Made by a program: the position numbers and the translations under genes. A model generated the notes under the pieces. It saw nothing but the letters and a program-made list of their open reading frames with translations, ran no database searches and was not told where the DNA came from. A stretch of DNA of 45,365 nucleotides, taken from NCBI GenBank assembly GCA_023424095.1, contig JAFAEG010000080.1, positions 1-45,365 on the forward strand, in the 5' to 3' direction. Origin of the DNA: Pseudomonadota bacterium. GTDB taxonomy: Bacteria; Pseudomonadota; Alphaproteobacteria; Sphingomonadales; Sphingomonadaceae. Position 1 is the first letter of the stretch, and every line of letters starts with the position of its first letter. Below, piece by piece: positions 23,085 to 30,499 of the stretch.

Positions 23085-24008
23085 ATGAACGCAGCCATTC
23101 CCCCAATGCCCCACGCCACGGTCGACACTCGGCTGGACGCGCCCCAAGCGCTGATGCTCGCCGAGGAAGCGATCGGACATCCGGTCCCGCTGATGACCAA
23201 TTTCGGCCTGTCGAAGGTCGCGGGCGAGGTCACCGGCCGACATCCGACCGGCTTCACCTACAAGACGTCGGTCGGCCCGCTGCTGAAGTTCAAGTTGAAC
23301 GACGGTTATGTCGTTGCGCAGGACAATGGCCAGGGCACGCGGATCAGCTTCCACGAGAGCAAGCGCTCTACGATCGTCTACGCCATCCTGATGGGCGTGA
23401 TGGTCGTGCTCGTGATCGCGAACTACTTCCTGCTGATCCACCAGAGCAGGCCTGCCGTGCCGATGGGCTATGGCGGCATGGGTTATCCGGTGCAGCCGCC
23501 TAGTTCGGGCTTCCCGGTCTGGCTCTACATCATCCTTGCGATCGCGGCGATCGGCGCCACGGCCTATCAGATGTACGAGGTCGTGATGGCGCCGAAAAAG
23601 GCCATCCAATATTTCACGATGCGCGCCAATGGCGGCATGCCCGCGCCGCAAGCGGGTTTCCCGGGCCAGCCGGCGGGTGGTTTTCCGCCGCAGGCTGGTG
23701 GCTTTCCTCCCCAGGCCGGTGGCTTCCCGCCACAACCGCAGCAGGGTGGCTTTCCGCCTCAGGCGCAGCCGGCCGGCCTCCCGCCGGCTCAGCCCGCAGG
23801 CTTTCCACCGCAGCCCCAGGCCAGCGGCGTTCCGCCCCAGGCCGACGCCGCCCCGCCCCCCGTCGCCCCGCCGCAGCCCATGCCTGCCGCCCCGGCGGCG
23901 TCCGCCGCGGACGAGAAACAGCGCCAGCTCGCCGAACTGCGCGCCGGCGGCATCATCACCGCGGAGGATTATGACAGGGCCGCCGCGGCGATCGAGGCGA
24001 AGCGCTGA
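23085..24008 (+). CDS. Two-TM membrane protein with GGFPPQ repeats and SHOCT domain
   Basis: The 307-residue protein has an N-terminal beta-type domain (AGEVTGRHPTGFTYKTSVG) that resembles the corresponding segment of the preceding protein. Two membrane spans follow, near residues 105-122 and 146-163. The linker contains tandem GGFPPQ-type repeats, and the C-terminus is a SHOCT domain (KQRQLAELRAGGIITAED). It differs from its neighbour in lacking the zinc ribbon. The two look like diverged paralogues that could assemble through their SHOCT ends. It is tightly packed after the preceding gene and 25 bases before the M48-like gene. Confidence 0.78.
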   Translation: MNAAIPPMPHATVDTRLDAPQALMLAEEAIGHPVPLMTNFGLSKVAGEVTGRHPTGFTYKTSVGPLLKFKLNDGYVVAQDNGQGTRISFHESKRSTIVYAILMGVMVVLVIANYFLLIHQSRPAVPMGYGGMGYPVQPPSSGFPVWLYIILAIAAIGATAYQMYEVVMAPKKAIQYFTMRANGGMPAPQAGFPGQPAGGFPPQAGGFPPQAGGFPPQPQQGGFPPQAQPAGLPPAQPAGFPPQPQASGVPPQADAAPPPVAPPQPMPAAPAASAADEKQRQLAELRAGGIITAEDYDRAAAAIEAKR

Positions 24009-24033
24009 GCCCGGCCGACCGTAGGACCGCGAT

Positions 24034-25506
24034 ATGACCACCGGCGCCATCACCTATTGCGGCCGCTGCCAGGAGGTGTTGCTGGCCGACCAGCCCTTCT
24101 GCACACGCTGCGGGACGGCGACGGCGGCGGGCGTGGCGGCGATGCCGCATACCGGCGATTGGAATTGCGTCACCTGCGGCGGCAATGGCGCCAAGCTTGG
24201 GCCCAAGCAGAATGTCTGCCCGACCTGCCGCTGGCTGCGGCCGCTGGCGCCCGATTATTACATGCCGATCGAGGCCTTTCAGTGGGCGTTCGACCAGCAG
24301 GCGATGGACACGCTCAGGAGCATCGGGCCGCTGACGGCGGCGGCCAATGCCCTTTCCGGGCGGATCAGCCGGCCGTGGCTCGAGGCGTCGGTCAACGGCG
24401 TCCGGCTGGGCCCCGACCAGTTGCCGGAGATTTTCTTTGCCGCCGTCCACGCCGCCCGCGTGCTCGCGCTGCCGCGCATGCCGGAAGTCTATGTCTCCGG
24501 CGAGCAGATGTGGGACTGCATGACCCTGGGCGGCGATAATGAGGCGTTCATCGTCGTCGGCAGCGTGCTGACCGCGCTGAAGGGTGCGGACCTCGCCTTC
24601 CTGCTCGGGCGGCAGATGGGCCATGTCGCGGCCGGTCACGCGCTGTGGAAATCGGTGATGCAGTTCATCTCCGGCCGGGCGCAGAATCGCACGATCATGG
24701 GCCAGGGCGTGCTGCAATTCATCAACCCGGCCAAGATCATCGAAAGCGCGATCGATGCGCCGCTCATGGCCTGGGCACGCCATGCGGAAATCACCGCCGA
24801 CCGCGCCGGGGCGCTGACCGTCGGCAACAAGACGGTGGTCCGCCGGGTGCTGGGGCAATGGTCGCTGAAAAGCTTCCCGCTCTACAATCGCCTGAACCAG
24901 GAAGCGCTCGACCGCGACATCGCGATGAGCGACGACAGCCAGATCGCGCTCAGTGAATGGACGATGTCGTCGACGCCCTATCTGGCGCGGCGGCTGCGCC
25001 TGATTGACGAATATTTCGAGACCGAGACGCTGAAGGGTTGGCGCGCGATCATCGAGCATTGGACGCGGCCGCCGCCACCGCCCAAGCCGGTGCCCGACCC
25101 CAATGTCATCCGCCTGAATTGCGTCGCCTGCGGCGAGCCGATGCGGCTGCAGAAGAAGGACATGGCGGGCAAGGAAAAGGCCAAGGTCAAATGTCCGAAC
25201 GACAAATGCGGCAAGCTGATGGAGATCGCGCCCCGCCCGCCCGACAAGGCCGAGGTGAAGCGGATCATCAAGCCGCCGCCCGCCGGCGCCAAGATCAGCT
25301 GCCCGGCCTGCAAGGGCGTGATGATCGTGCCGGCAACGGCGACCGCCGGGAAGGCCGAGGTCAATGTCCGCTGCCCGACCGAATCGTGCCGCAAGGTGCT
25401 GACCGTGAAAATGCCCCAGCCGGGTGCGCCGGAGCAGGCCAAGGATGGCGAGGCGCCGCCGCAAGCGAAGCGCAGGGCGCCGCGTCCTGAGGAGACTGCA
25501 GAATGA
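24034..25506 (+). CDS. Zinc-ribbon protein with degenerate M48 metallopeptidase domain
   Basis: The 490-residue protein has two N-terminal zinc ribbons (CGRC/CTRC and CVTC/CPTC) and a central M48-like domain. Two C-terminal CxxC-type ribbons follow (CVAC/CPNDKC and CPAC/CPTESC). In active M48 proteases the metal motif is HExxH; here it is R193-Q194-M195-G196-H197 (LLGRQMGHVAAGH), so one zinc ligand and the catalytic glutamate are lost. The downstream ExxxD (E252, D256) is kept. It is therefore probably a non-catalytic scaffold or binding protein. No clear membrane span is seen, so it is likely cytoplasmic. Its stop overlaps the start of the next gene (ATGA). Confidence 0.8.
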   Translation: MTTGAITYCGRCQEVLLADQPFCTRCGTATAAGVAAMPHTGDWNCVTCGGNGAKLGPKQNVCPTCRWLRPLAPDYYMPIEAFQWAFDQQAMDTLRSIGPLTAAANALSGRISRPWLEASVNGVRLGPDQLPEIFFAAVHAARVLALPRMPEVYVSGEQMWDCMTLGGDNEAFIVVGSVLTALKGADLAFLLGRQMGHVAAGHALWKSVMQFISGRAQNRTIMGQGVLQFINPAKIIESAIDAPLMAWARHAEITADRAGALTVGNKTVVRRVLGQWSLKSFPLYNRLNQEALDRDIAMSDDSQIALSEWTMSSTPYLARRLRLIDEYFETETLKGWRAIIEHWTRPPPPPKPVPDPNVIRLNCVACGEPMRLQKKDMAGKEKAKVKCPNDKCGKLMEIAPRPPDKAEVKRIIKPPPAGAKISCPACKGVMIVPATATAGKAEVNVRCPTESCRKVLTVKMPQPGAPEQAKDGEAPPQAKRRAPRPEETAE

Positions 25507-25967
25507 GCGTGGACAGACAGGTCGAGCTGGCCGGGCCGAACGTCCGCGCCGATGTGGACGGGATTGAGGCGGTGGAGCCGGTTCCGGCCACTGGCGAGGG
25601 CGTAGCGCCCGCGGCAGAGGACGAGCAACTGCAGGCGGCCCAGGCCGCGACGGCCAGCGCCCAGCATGCGGCCCAGACCGCGGCGGTGCAGGCGCAGGTC
25701 GCCGCGACCCAGCAGGCCGCGACGACCACCTACGACGCCGCCGGCGACGACCATGACGCCGAAGCCGAGCGGCTCGAACAGATCGAGGCGGAGGCCGAGA
25801 CCAGGCGCGAGGAAGAGCAGGCCGAGGCGGACAAAGCGGAAGCCGACAGGCTCGCCGAGGAAGAACGGATCCGCGACGAACAGGAGCAGGCCGAAGAAGC
25901 GCAGGCCCAGGCGGATGCGGAGGCCGGCGGCGAGACCTCCGACGACGATGACGAGGCCGACGGCTGA
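25503..25967 (+). CDS. Acidic coiled-coil protein (154 aa), unknown
   Basis: The 154-residue protein consists of an Ala/Gln-rich helix (about 45-75) and a Glu/Asp/Ala-rich charged helix (about 85-140, ERLEQIEAEAETRREEEQAE), ending in DDDDEADG. It is strongly acidic and probably forms a long single helix or coiled coil. There is no signal peptide or membrane span. The ATG overlaps the M48-like gene stop. Low complexity prevents a family call. Confidence 0.6.
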   Translation: MSVDRQVELAGPNVRADVDGIEAVEPVPATGEGVAPAAEDEQLQAAQAATASAQHAAQTAAVQAQVAATQQAATTTYDAAGDDHDAEAERLEQIEAEAETRREEEQAEADKAEADRLAEEERIRDEQEQAEEAQAQADAEAGGETSDDDDEADG

Positions 25968-26059
25968 TATTTTGTGCCGCGCGTGACCCTTTATCCGTTC
26001 AGCCCCCGCCTACTGGATTGAATGCGACTGACGGACCTTGAAGGACGAGGAGACGGGAC

Positions 26060-26662
26060 ATGGCGACCTTACCGACCGATATCGCGGACCAGCTGCCCGA
26101 GGGCATGTCGGTGCGCATCGCTTCGCTGAGCGATGAGGGCCAGCAGCAGGTGATCGACGCGTTGACCGAGGCGCAGGGCAGCGGCGAGCTGAGCGAGGAT
26201 AATTTCAACGAGACCGTGTCGAACGCCGAAACTGCCGACGATGCGCGCGAGAATGTCGAGCAGGCGCGCGAGAGTCAGGCCGAAGCCGCCGACGCCGGCG
26301 ATTACGACAGGGCCCAGGAATATGCCAACACGGCCGAATATGAGCTGCGCGAAATCGACGATCTCGGCGGCAGCGAGGCCGAGGCGGAAGTAATCGAGGC
26401 GCAGCAGGACCAGGTCGAGTTGGCCGAGGCGCAGGATGAGGCGGATTACGCCGACGACCAGGCCGATTTCGCGATGAGCGACCGCGGCACCGACGCTGCG
26501 CGCGACATTGCCGCCGAGAATGCCGGCGAAGCCGCACAGGACGCCGCCGAACTCGGCAGTCGTGCCGACGCGGGCGGGGAATATGGCGACCACAGCTACA
26601 GCGCCGCCGCCAACGACGTGCCGGATGCGCAGGATACGGCCGACACCGACGGCGACGGCTAG
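26060..26662 (+). CDS. Highly acidic helical protein (200 aa), unknown
   Basis: The 200-residue protein is very acidic, contains no cysteine or lysine, and is rich in Asp, Glu and Ala. A short ordered N-terminal part (SVRIASLSDEGQQQVIDAL) is followed by helical, TPR-like segments (AGDYDRAQEYANTAEYEL) and a disordered end (TADTDGDG). The ATG is preceded by GAGGAGA. It lies 92 bases after the previous gene, enough for its own promoter, although none is clear. It is the last gene of the island and is followed by a strong hairpin terminator. Confidence 0.65.
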   Translation: MATLPTDIADQLPEGMSVRIASLSDEGQQQVIDALTEAQGSGELSEDNFNETVSNAETADDARENVEQARESQAEAADAGDYDRAQEYANTAEYELREIDDLGGSEAEAEVIEAQQDQVELAEAQDEADYADDQADFAMSDRGTDAARDIAAENAGEAAQDAAELGSRADAGGEYGDHSYSAAANDVPDAQDTADTDGDG

Positions 26663-26684
26663 AACCAGCTTCCCCGGGGGGAGC

Positions 26685-26717
26685 AACGCCCGTCCCGGTC
26701 CCTCCGGGGCGGGCGTT
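26685..26717. terminator. Strong hairpin terminator between convergent genes
   Basis: AACGCCCGTCCCGG pairs with CCGGGGCGGGCGTT (14-bp stem, one mismatch, 5-base loop). It lies 22 bases after the acidic-protein stop and 4 bases before the stop of the convergent FAD-binding gene, so it can serve both directions. There is no long T-tract. Confidence 0.8.
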
Positions 26718-26720
26718 CGT

Positions 26721-28034
26721 TCAGCCGGCGAGCCTGGCTGCGACGTCGGCGACCTGGCCGCGAATGTCCGGCACCGCGACGATCTCCCACAGCAGGCCGC
26801 GCGTGATCGGGCCGACGGCGTAAAGGCGCTGGTCCGGCGTGCCGTCCTTGCCCAGCACCCGCATCTGGTCATCGACGTCGATGCCGAGCCCGACCGGCCC
26901 CGGGCGGATCGCGCCGCGTTCGAACAGGGCCTTCAGCAAGGGCTCGGGCGAGCGGGGCAGGTCCGCCTCCGGTCCGGTGCAATTGATGATCCGCGCGACC
27001 TCGATCCGTTCGAGTTGCTCGCTGCCGCGCGGCCGCCAGCTCACCGCGGCGCGCGAGCCATCCGCCTCTACCGACGCGATCTTACCCGCCGCGACGCGCA
27101 GCTGGCCGCGCTCGATCATTGCCGCCACCCGCGCCGACACGCGCTGGGCGATGCGGTGGCGGTGAATGTCCCACCAGGGGCGCAGGTGGCGCAGGAAACG
27201 GCCGCGCTCGGCATCGCTGGCGGCCTTCCACATACGCTGCGTGTACGGCCGCAGCTGATCGACGGCATGACGCCAGCCGATCGCCTCGCCCCGCATACGG
27301 ATCTCGCGCAGCAATTGCGACGCAATCGTGCCCGGCATGTCCTGGCGCGGCTCGGCATGCGGGCCGTCGGCATGCGCCTGCGGGATCAGGCCCCGCCGCG
27401 ACAGCGCGAGGATCGAGCCCGTGAAGCCGCGCTCCTCCAGCAGCACGATGACATCGACCATGGTGAGGCCGGTGCCGATCACCAGCACCTTGTCATCCGC
27501 GCCTAGGCCGGCGGCGATATCGCCGTCCCAGGGATCGGCGACCCACAGCCCCGCCGGCAGCGTCGCGAGCTGCCGCCCCGGCGGCGGTGGCGGCAGATTG
27601 CCGATCGCGAGCACCGCCGCATCGGCATCAATCGTCGTGCCATCGGCCAAGGCGACCGAAACGCCGGTTTCGCGCTCGACCAGATCCACCGCGTCGGCCT
27701 GCACGCGGGCGAGGCGCCCGGGATGCTCTTGCTCGGCTGCGGCGAGCTGTTCCTCGACATAGGCGCCGAAATCGCGGCGGGCGGCGAAGGCGGTGGCATC
27801 GCCGCGCTCACCCAGCCAGTCGGCGAAATGGCCGGGCCGGTCGGGCCAGGCGCTCATATTGCCGGCGCGCACGTTCAGCAGGTGGATGGGATCGGCGGCA
27901 CCGAAGGCCAGGCCGCGCCCGGCGTCACCCGCCCGCTCGATCAGGCTCACCCTTTGCGCCCCGGCGCGCAGCAATTGCGCCGCCAGCATCGAGCCGGAAA
28001 AGCCGCCTCCGATAATCGCGATATGATCGGCCAA
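26721..28034 (-). CDS. FAD/NAD(P)-binding protein (NAD_binding_9 type)
   Basis: The 437-residue protein opens with a Rossmann FAD-binding motif (IAIIGGGFSGSMLAAQLL), followed by LLNVRAGNMSAWPDRP. A second dinucleotide site is VLVIGTGLTMVDVIVLL near residue 160, and a late segment runs INCTGPE to YAVGPITRGLLWE. This layout is that of the uncharacterised PF13454-type FAD/NAD(P)-binding proteins, probably flavin monooxygenase-like. The start is TTG at 28034, preceded by GGGGAG; longer frames upstream run through the antisense Nudix gene. The substrate is unknown and the gene is a single unit. Confidence 0.85.
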   Translation of the reverse strand: MADHIAIIGGGFSGSMLAAQLLRAGAQRVSLIERAGDAGRGLAFGAADPIHLLNVRAGNMSAWPDRPGHFADWLGERGDATAFAARRDFGAYVEEQLAAAEQEHPGRLARVQADAVDLVERETGVSVALADGTTIDADAAVLAIGNLPPPPPGRQLATLPAGLWVADPWDGDIAAGLGADDKVLVIGTGLTMVDVIVLLEERGFTGSILALSRRGLIPQAHADGPHAEPRQDMPGTIASQLLREIRMRGEAIGWRHAVDQLRPYTQRMWKAASDAERGRFLRHLRPWWDIHRHRIAQRVSARVAAMIERGQLRVAAGKIASVEADGSRAAVSWRPRGSEQLERIEVARIINCTGPEADLPRSPEPLLKALFERGAIRPGPVGLGIDVDDQMRVLGKDGTPDQRLYAVGPITRGLLWEIVAVPDIRGQVADVAARLAG

Positions 28035-28109
28035 GCTTTGGCTCCCCTGTCCCTGCGTTTGCAAATCGGGTAACGTCTCCGGACACAGGATCAAGGGAAG
28101 GTGCGGCAA

Positions 28110-28349
28110 ATGGCCGGAGCGGGACGGCAACATCTCGACGATACGGGAATGAGCTACGGCATTCACATGAAGCGGGCCTGGCGAATCGGCGGCGCGCTGC
28201 TGGTGGCCGGCGGCGCCTGCATCATCCACGGCCTGCTGCCCGGTCTGTTCACCGACAAGGCGACCAGGACGATCACCCACCTGAATGACGAAATCCGCTC
28301 GCACACGCCCGCTGGCGCCGAACCCGCGCTGATCGAGTTCGAAATCTGA
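28110..28349 (+). CDS. DUF6356-like small membrane protein (79 aa)
   Basis: The 79-residue protein has the pattern typical of the DUF6356 family of alphaproteobacterial proteins: SYGIHMKRAWRIGG, then one hydrophobic span (ALLVAGGACIIHGLLPGLF) and a charged tail. The function is unknown. I chose the ATG at 28110, about 10 bases after AAGGGAAG, over the GTG at 28101, which would sit directly on that ribosome binding site. Confidence 0.7.
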   Translation: MAGAGRQHLDDTGMSYGIHMKRAWRIGGALLVAGGACIIHGLLPGLFTDKATRTITHLNDEIRSHTPAGAEPALIEFEI

Positions 28350-28361
28350 GCCGCTGACCTT

Positions 28362-28381
28362 TCGCCCCGCGCGCGGGGCGA
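28362..28381. terminator. Perfect 20-bp GC palindrome, likely terminator
   Basis: TCGCCCCGCG and CGCGGGGCGA form a perfect inverted repeat, starting 13 bases after the DUF6356 stop. It is followed by the Nudix gene start at 28395, so it may end the first transcript or act on the second leader. Confidence 0.55.
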
Positions 28382-28394
28382 CTAGCTGCGGGGG

Positions 28395-29138
28395 ATGGAG
28401 GACCTCCCCCCGCCGATTCCCGCCGCGACCCTGGTGCTGATGCGGCCGGCGCCGAGCGGCCCGCCCGAATTGCTGATGATGGAGCGGCCCGGCCACATGG
28501 CCTTCGCCGCCGGGGCCTTGGTGTTTCCGGGCGGGCGGATCGAGGCGCAGGACCACGAGATTGCGGCCGAACCGGATGATTCGGCCGCGCGCATCGCCGC
28601 GATCCGCGAGACGCTGGAGGAAACCGGCATCGCCGCCGCGATTGGGGGCGGGGACGCGGACAAGCTTGCACGGGTGCGCGCGGGGCTGCTCGCCGGCGGC
28701 GTGTTTGCTGATTTGCTCGCGACCGAGGGACTTGGCCTCGACCTGGACGCGCTGACCCCTTTCACTCGCTGGTGCCCGAATTTCCGCGAAACGCGCCGCT
28801 TCGATGCGCTTTTTTACCTGGCCGAGGCACCCGCCGACGCGCCGGAACCCCATGCGCAGGTGGGGGAGGCGACGCGGGTGTTCTGGGCGAGTGCGGCCTC
28901 AATCCTCGCGGAACTGGAAGCGGGCGAGGCGCACGCCATTTTCCCGACCCGCCGCAATCTGGAGCGGTTGGCCCGGTTCGCCAGCTTTGCCGAGGCGCGC
29001 GACGATGCGCTGCGTCACAAGGTGCAGACGATCACGCCGTGGGTGGAGCGCCGCGACGGGGCGGACTGGGTCTGCATCCCGGAAGGCATCGGCTATCCGG
29101 TCACCGCCGAATTGGTGGAAACGGCGCGGCGGCGCTAG
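28395..29138 (+). CDS. Nudix hydrolase (NUDT19-like)
   Basis: The 247-residue protein has the Nudix fold start (AATLVLMRP, LMMERPGHMAF, VFPGGRIEA). The Nudix box appears as AIRETLEETGI near residue 76, with about 20 extra residues between the glycines and the REx2EE helix. This spacing and the ALVFPGG motif match the NUDT19-like branch, some members of which hydrolyse CoA esters. The true substrate is unknown. It is convergent with the glycosyltransferase gene, 7 bases apart. Confidence 0.87.
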   Translation: MEDLPPPIPAATLVLMRPAPSGPPELLMMERPGHMAFAAGALVFPGGRIEAQDHEIAAEPDDSAARIAAIRETLEETGIAAAIGGGDADKLARVRAGLLAGGVFADLLATEGLGLDLDALTPFTRWCPNFRETRRFDALFYLAEAPADAPEPHAQVGEATRVFWASAASILAELEAGEAHAIFPTRRNLERLARFASFAEARDDALRHKVQTITPWVERRDGADWVCIPEGIGYPVTAELVETARRR

Positions 29139-29145
29139 CCCGGCG

Positions 29146-30396
29146 TCAGGCGGTTGCGATGGCCTCGCGCCGGGCGGCGGCCACTGCCGCATCCTTGCCG
29201 TTGCGCAAATAGGGGCCGTCGGCGACGGCCTGCCGATAGGTGTCGATGACGCGATCGAGAATGGTCGACCAGCGGAACACCTTGCTGGCTTCCATCGCTT
29301 CGCGGGTCATGTCCCGGAGCTTGGCCGGGTCGTCCATCAGCGCTTCGACCGCATCGGCATAAGCGGCGGCGTCGCGGGCCGGAACCAGCAGGCCGGTGCG
29401 GCCATCATCGACCAGCGCGCGGGCGGCGGGGGCGTCGGCGCTGACCAAAGCGACGCCGGAGGCCATCGCCTCCAGATTGACGTTGCCGAAGGCCTCGGTG
29501 GTGCTCGGATTGATCAGGACATCGGCACTGGCGACGGCACGGGCCAGGGCGGCACCCTCGACGTGGCCGGTGAACACCGCGTCGCCGATGCGGCCGGCCA
29601 TGTCGTCACCGGCGGGGCCGGCGCCCACGACCAGCGGACGGACCTTGCGGCCGCGCTGGCGCAAGGTGGTGATCACCTCCTCGAACACGTCGAGGCCCTT
29701 TTCCTTCACCAGCCGGCCGAAGAAGAGGACGACCGTCTCGTCGTCGGCATAACCGTGCGCGCGCCGCCAGGCCATGTCGCGCCGGGCCGGGTTCCACAGA
29801 TTGTGATCGACGCCGCGGCTCCAGATGTGGACGTGGTCGCCAAGCCCGGTGTTGCGCCGCAAGTCCTCCGCGAGCAGCTCGTTCGGCGCGAGCACATAGT
29901 CGCAGCGGGCGTAGAAGCGGTTGAGATAGCGCTCGCCCATCGGCCGCAGGAAATCGAGGCCGTAATAGGTGAGGTAGGTCTGGAACAAGGTGTGCAGGCT
30001 GGCGATCACCGGGATGCCGAGCTCCACCGCGAACTTCTGCGCCTTGCGGCCGAGAATGTCCGGCGCGGAGACGTGGATCACGTTCGGCGCGAAGGCGCGG
30101 ATGTCGGCCTTCACCCGCTTCGACATGCCCACCGCCAGGCGATATTCGGGGCGCGTCGGGATCGCCACGGAGCGGACGGACACCAAGTCCCCGGCGGGCT
30201 CGAAACCCGGTTTCGGAATGGTCGGGGAATAGACCCGCACCTCGGCGCCATGATCGAGCAGATAGCGGACGAGCCGGTTCAGCGCCTTGTTGGCGCCGTC
30301 CCGCACCATGTTGTAATTGCCCGAGAAGAGCGCGATGCGCAGCCCCGCGGCCTTGCCGCCGAGCGGCTTGGCCCCCTCGGTCTCGATCCTGCTCAT
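29146..30396 (-). CDS. Glycosyltransferase family 1 (GT4-like, mannosyl/sulfoquinovosyl type)
   Basis: The 416-residue cytoplasmic enzyme has the GT-B fold. The N-terminal domain has RIALFSGNYNMVRDGANKAL and the acceptor-side HTLFQTYLTYYG near residue 140. The C-terminal domain contains FFGRLVKEKGLDVF near 240 and the nucleotide-binding EAFGNVNLEAMASG near 325, with the E-x7-E pattern. The closest resemblance is to GDP-mannose-dependent alpha-mannosyltransferases and SqdX-like enzymes. The acceptor is unknown; a glycolipid is plausible. The start is the ATG at 30396 (MSRIETEG). It lies downstream of the toroid and FrhB-like genes on the same strand. Confidence 0.88.
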   Translation of the reverse strand: MSRIETEGAKPLGGKAAGLRIALFSGNYNMVRDGANKALNRLVRYLLDHGAEVRVYSPTIPKPGFEPAGDLVSVRSVAIPTRPEYRLAVGMSKRVKADIRAFAPNVIHVSAPDILGRKAQKFAVELGIPVIASLHTLFQTYLTYYGLDFLRPMGERYLNRFYARCDYVLAPNELLAEDLRRNTGLGDHVHIWSRGVDHNLWNPARRDMAWRRAHGYADDETVVLFFGRLVKEKGLDVFEEVITTLRQRGRKVRPLVVGAGPAGDDMAGRIGDAVFTGHVEGAALARAVASADVLINPSTTEAFGNVNLEAMASGVALVSADAPAARALVDDGRTGLLVPARDAAAYADAVEALMDDPAKLRDMTREAMEASKVFRWSTILDRVIDTYRQAVADGPYLRNGKDAAVAAARREAIATA

Positions 30397-30499
30397 GTCC
30401 ACTTCGCGTCCGATCGCCCGCAATTCTCTTCGCAGCCTCCTATGCCGCAGCGGCGTGTCGAAAAGATGGCGCGCGCCGGGGCGCAAACAAGGCCGCGGC

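Noticed and set aside
8420..26720. tRNA-Ala as the attachment site of a genomic island carrying the signalling genes
   Set aside because: No integrase, no second copy of the tRNA 3' end, and base composition does not change at the borders.
26721..28853. 710-codon version of the FAD-binding gene
   Set aside because: The extra N-terminal part is antisense to the DUF6356 and Nudix genes and has shadow-frame composition; a TTG with a ribosome binding site starts at the FAD motif.
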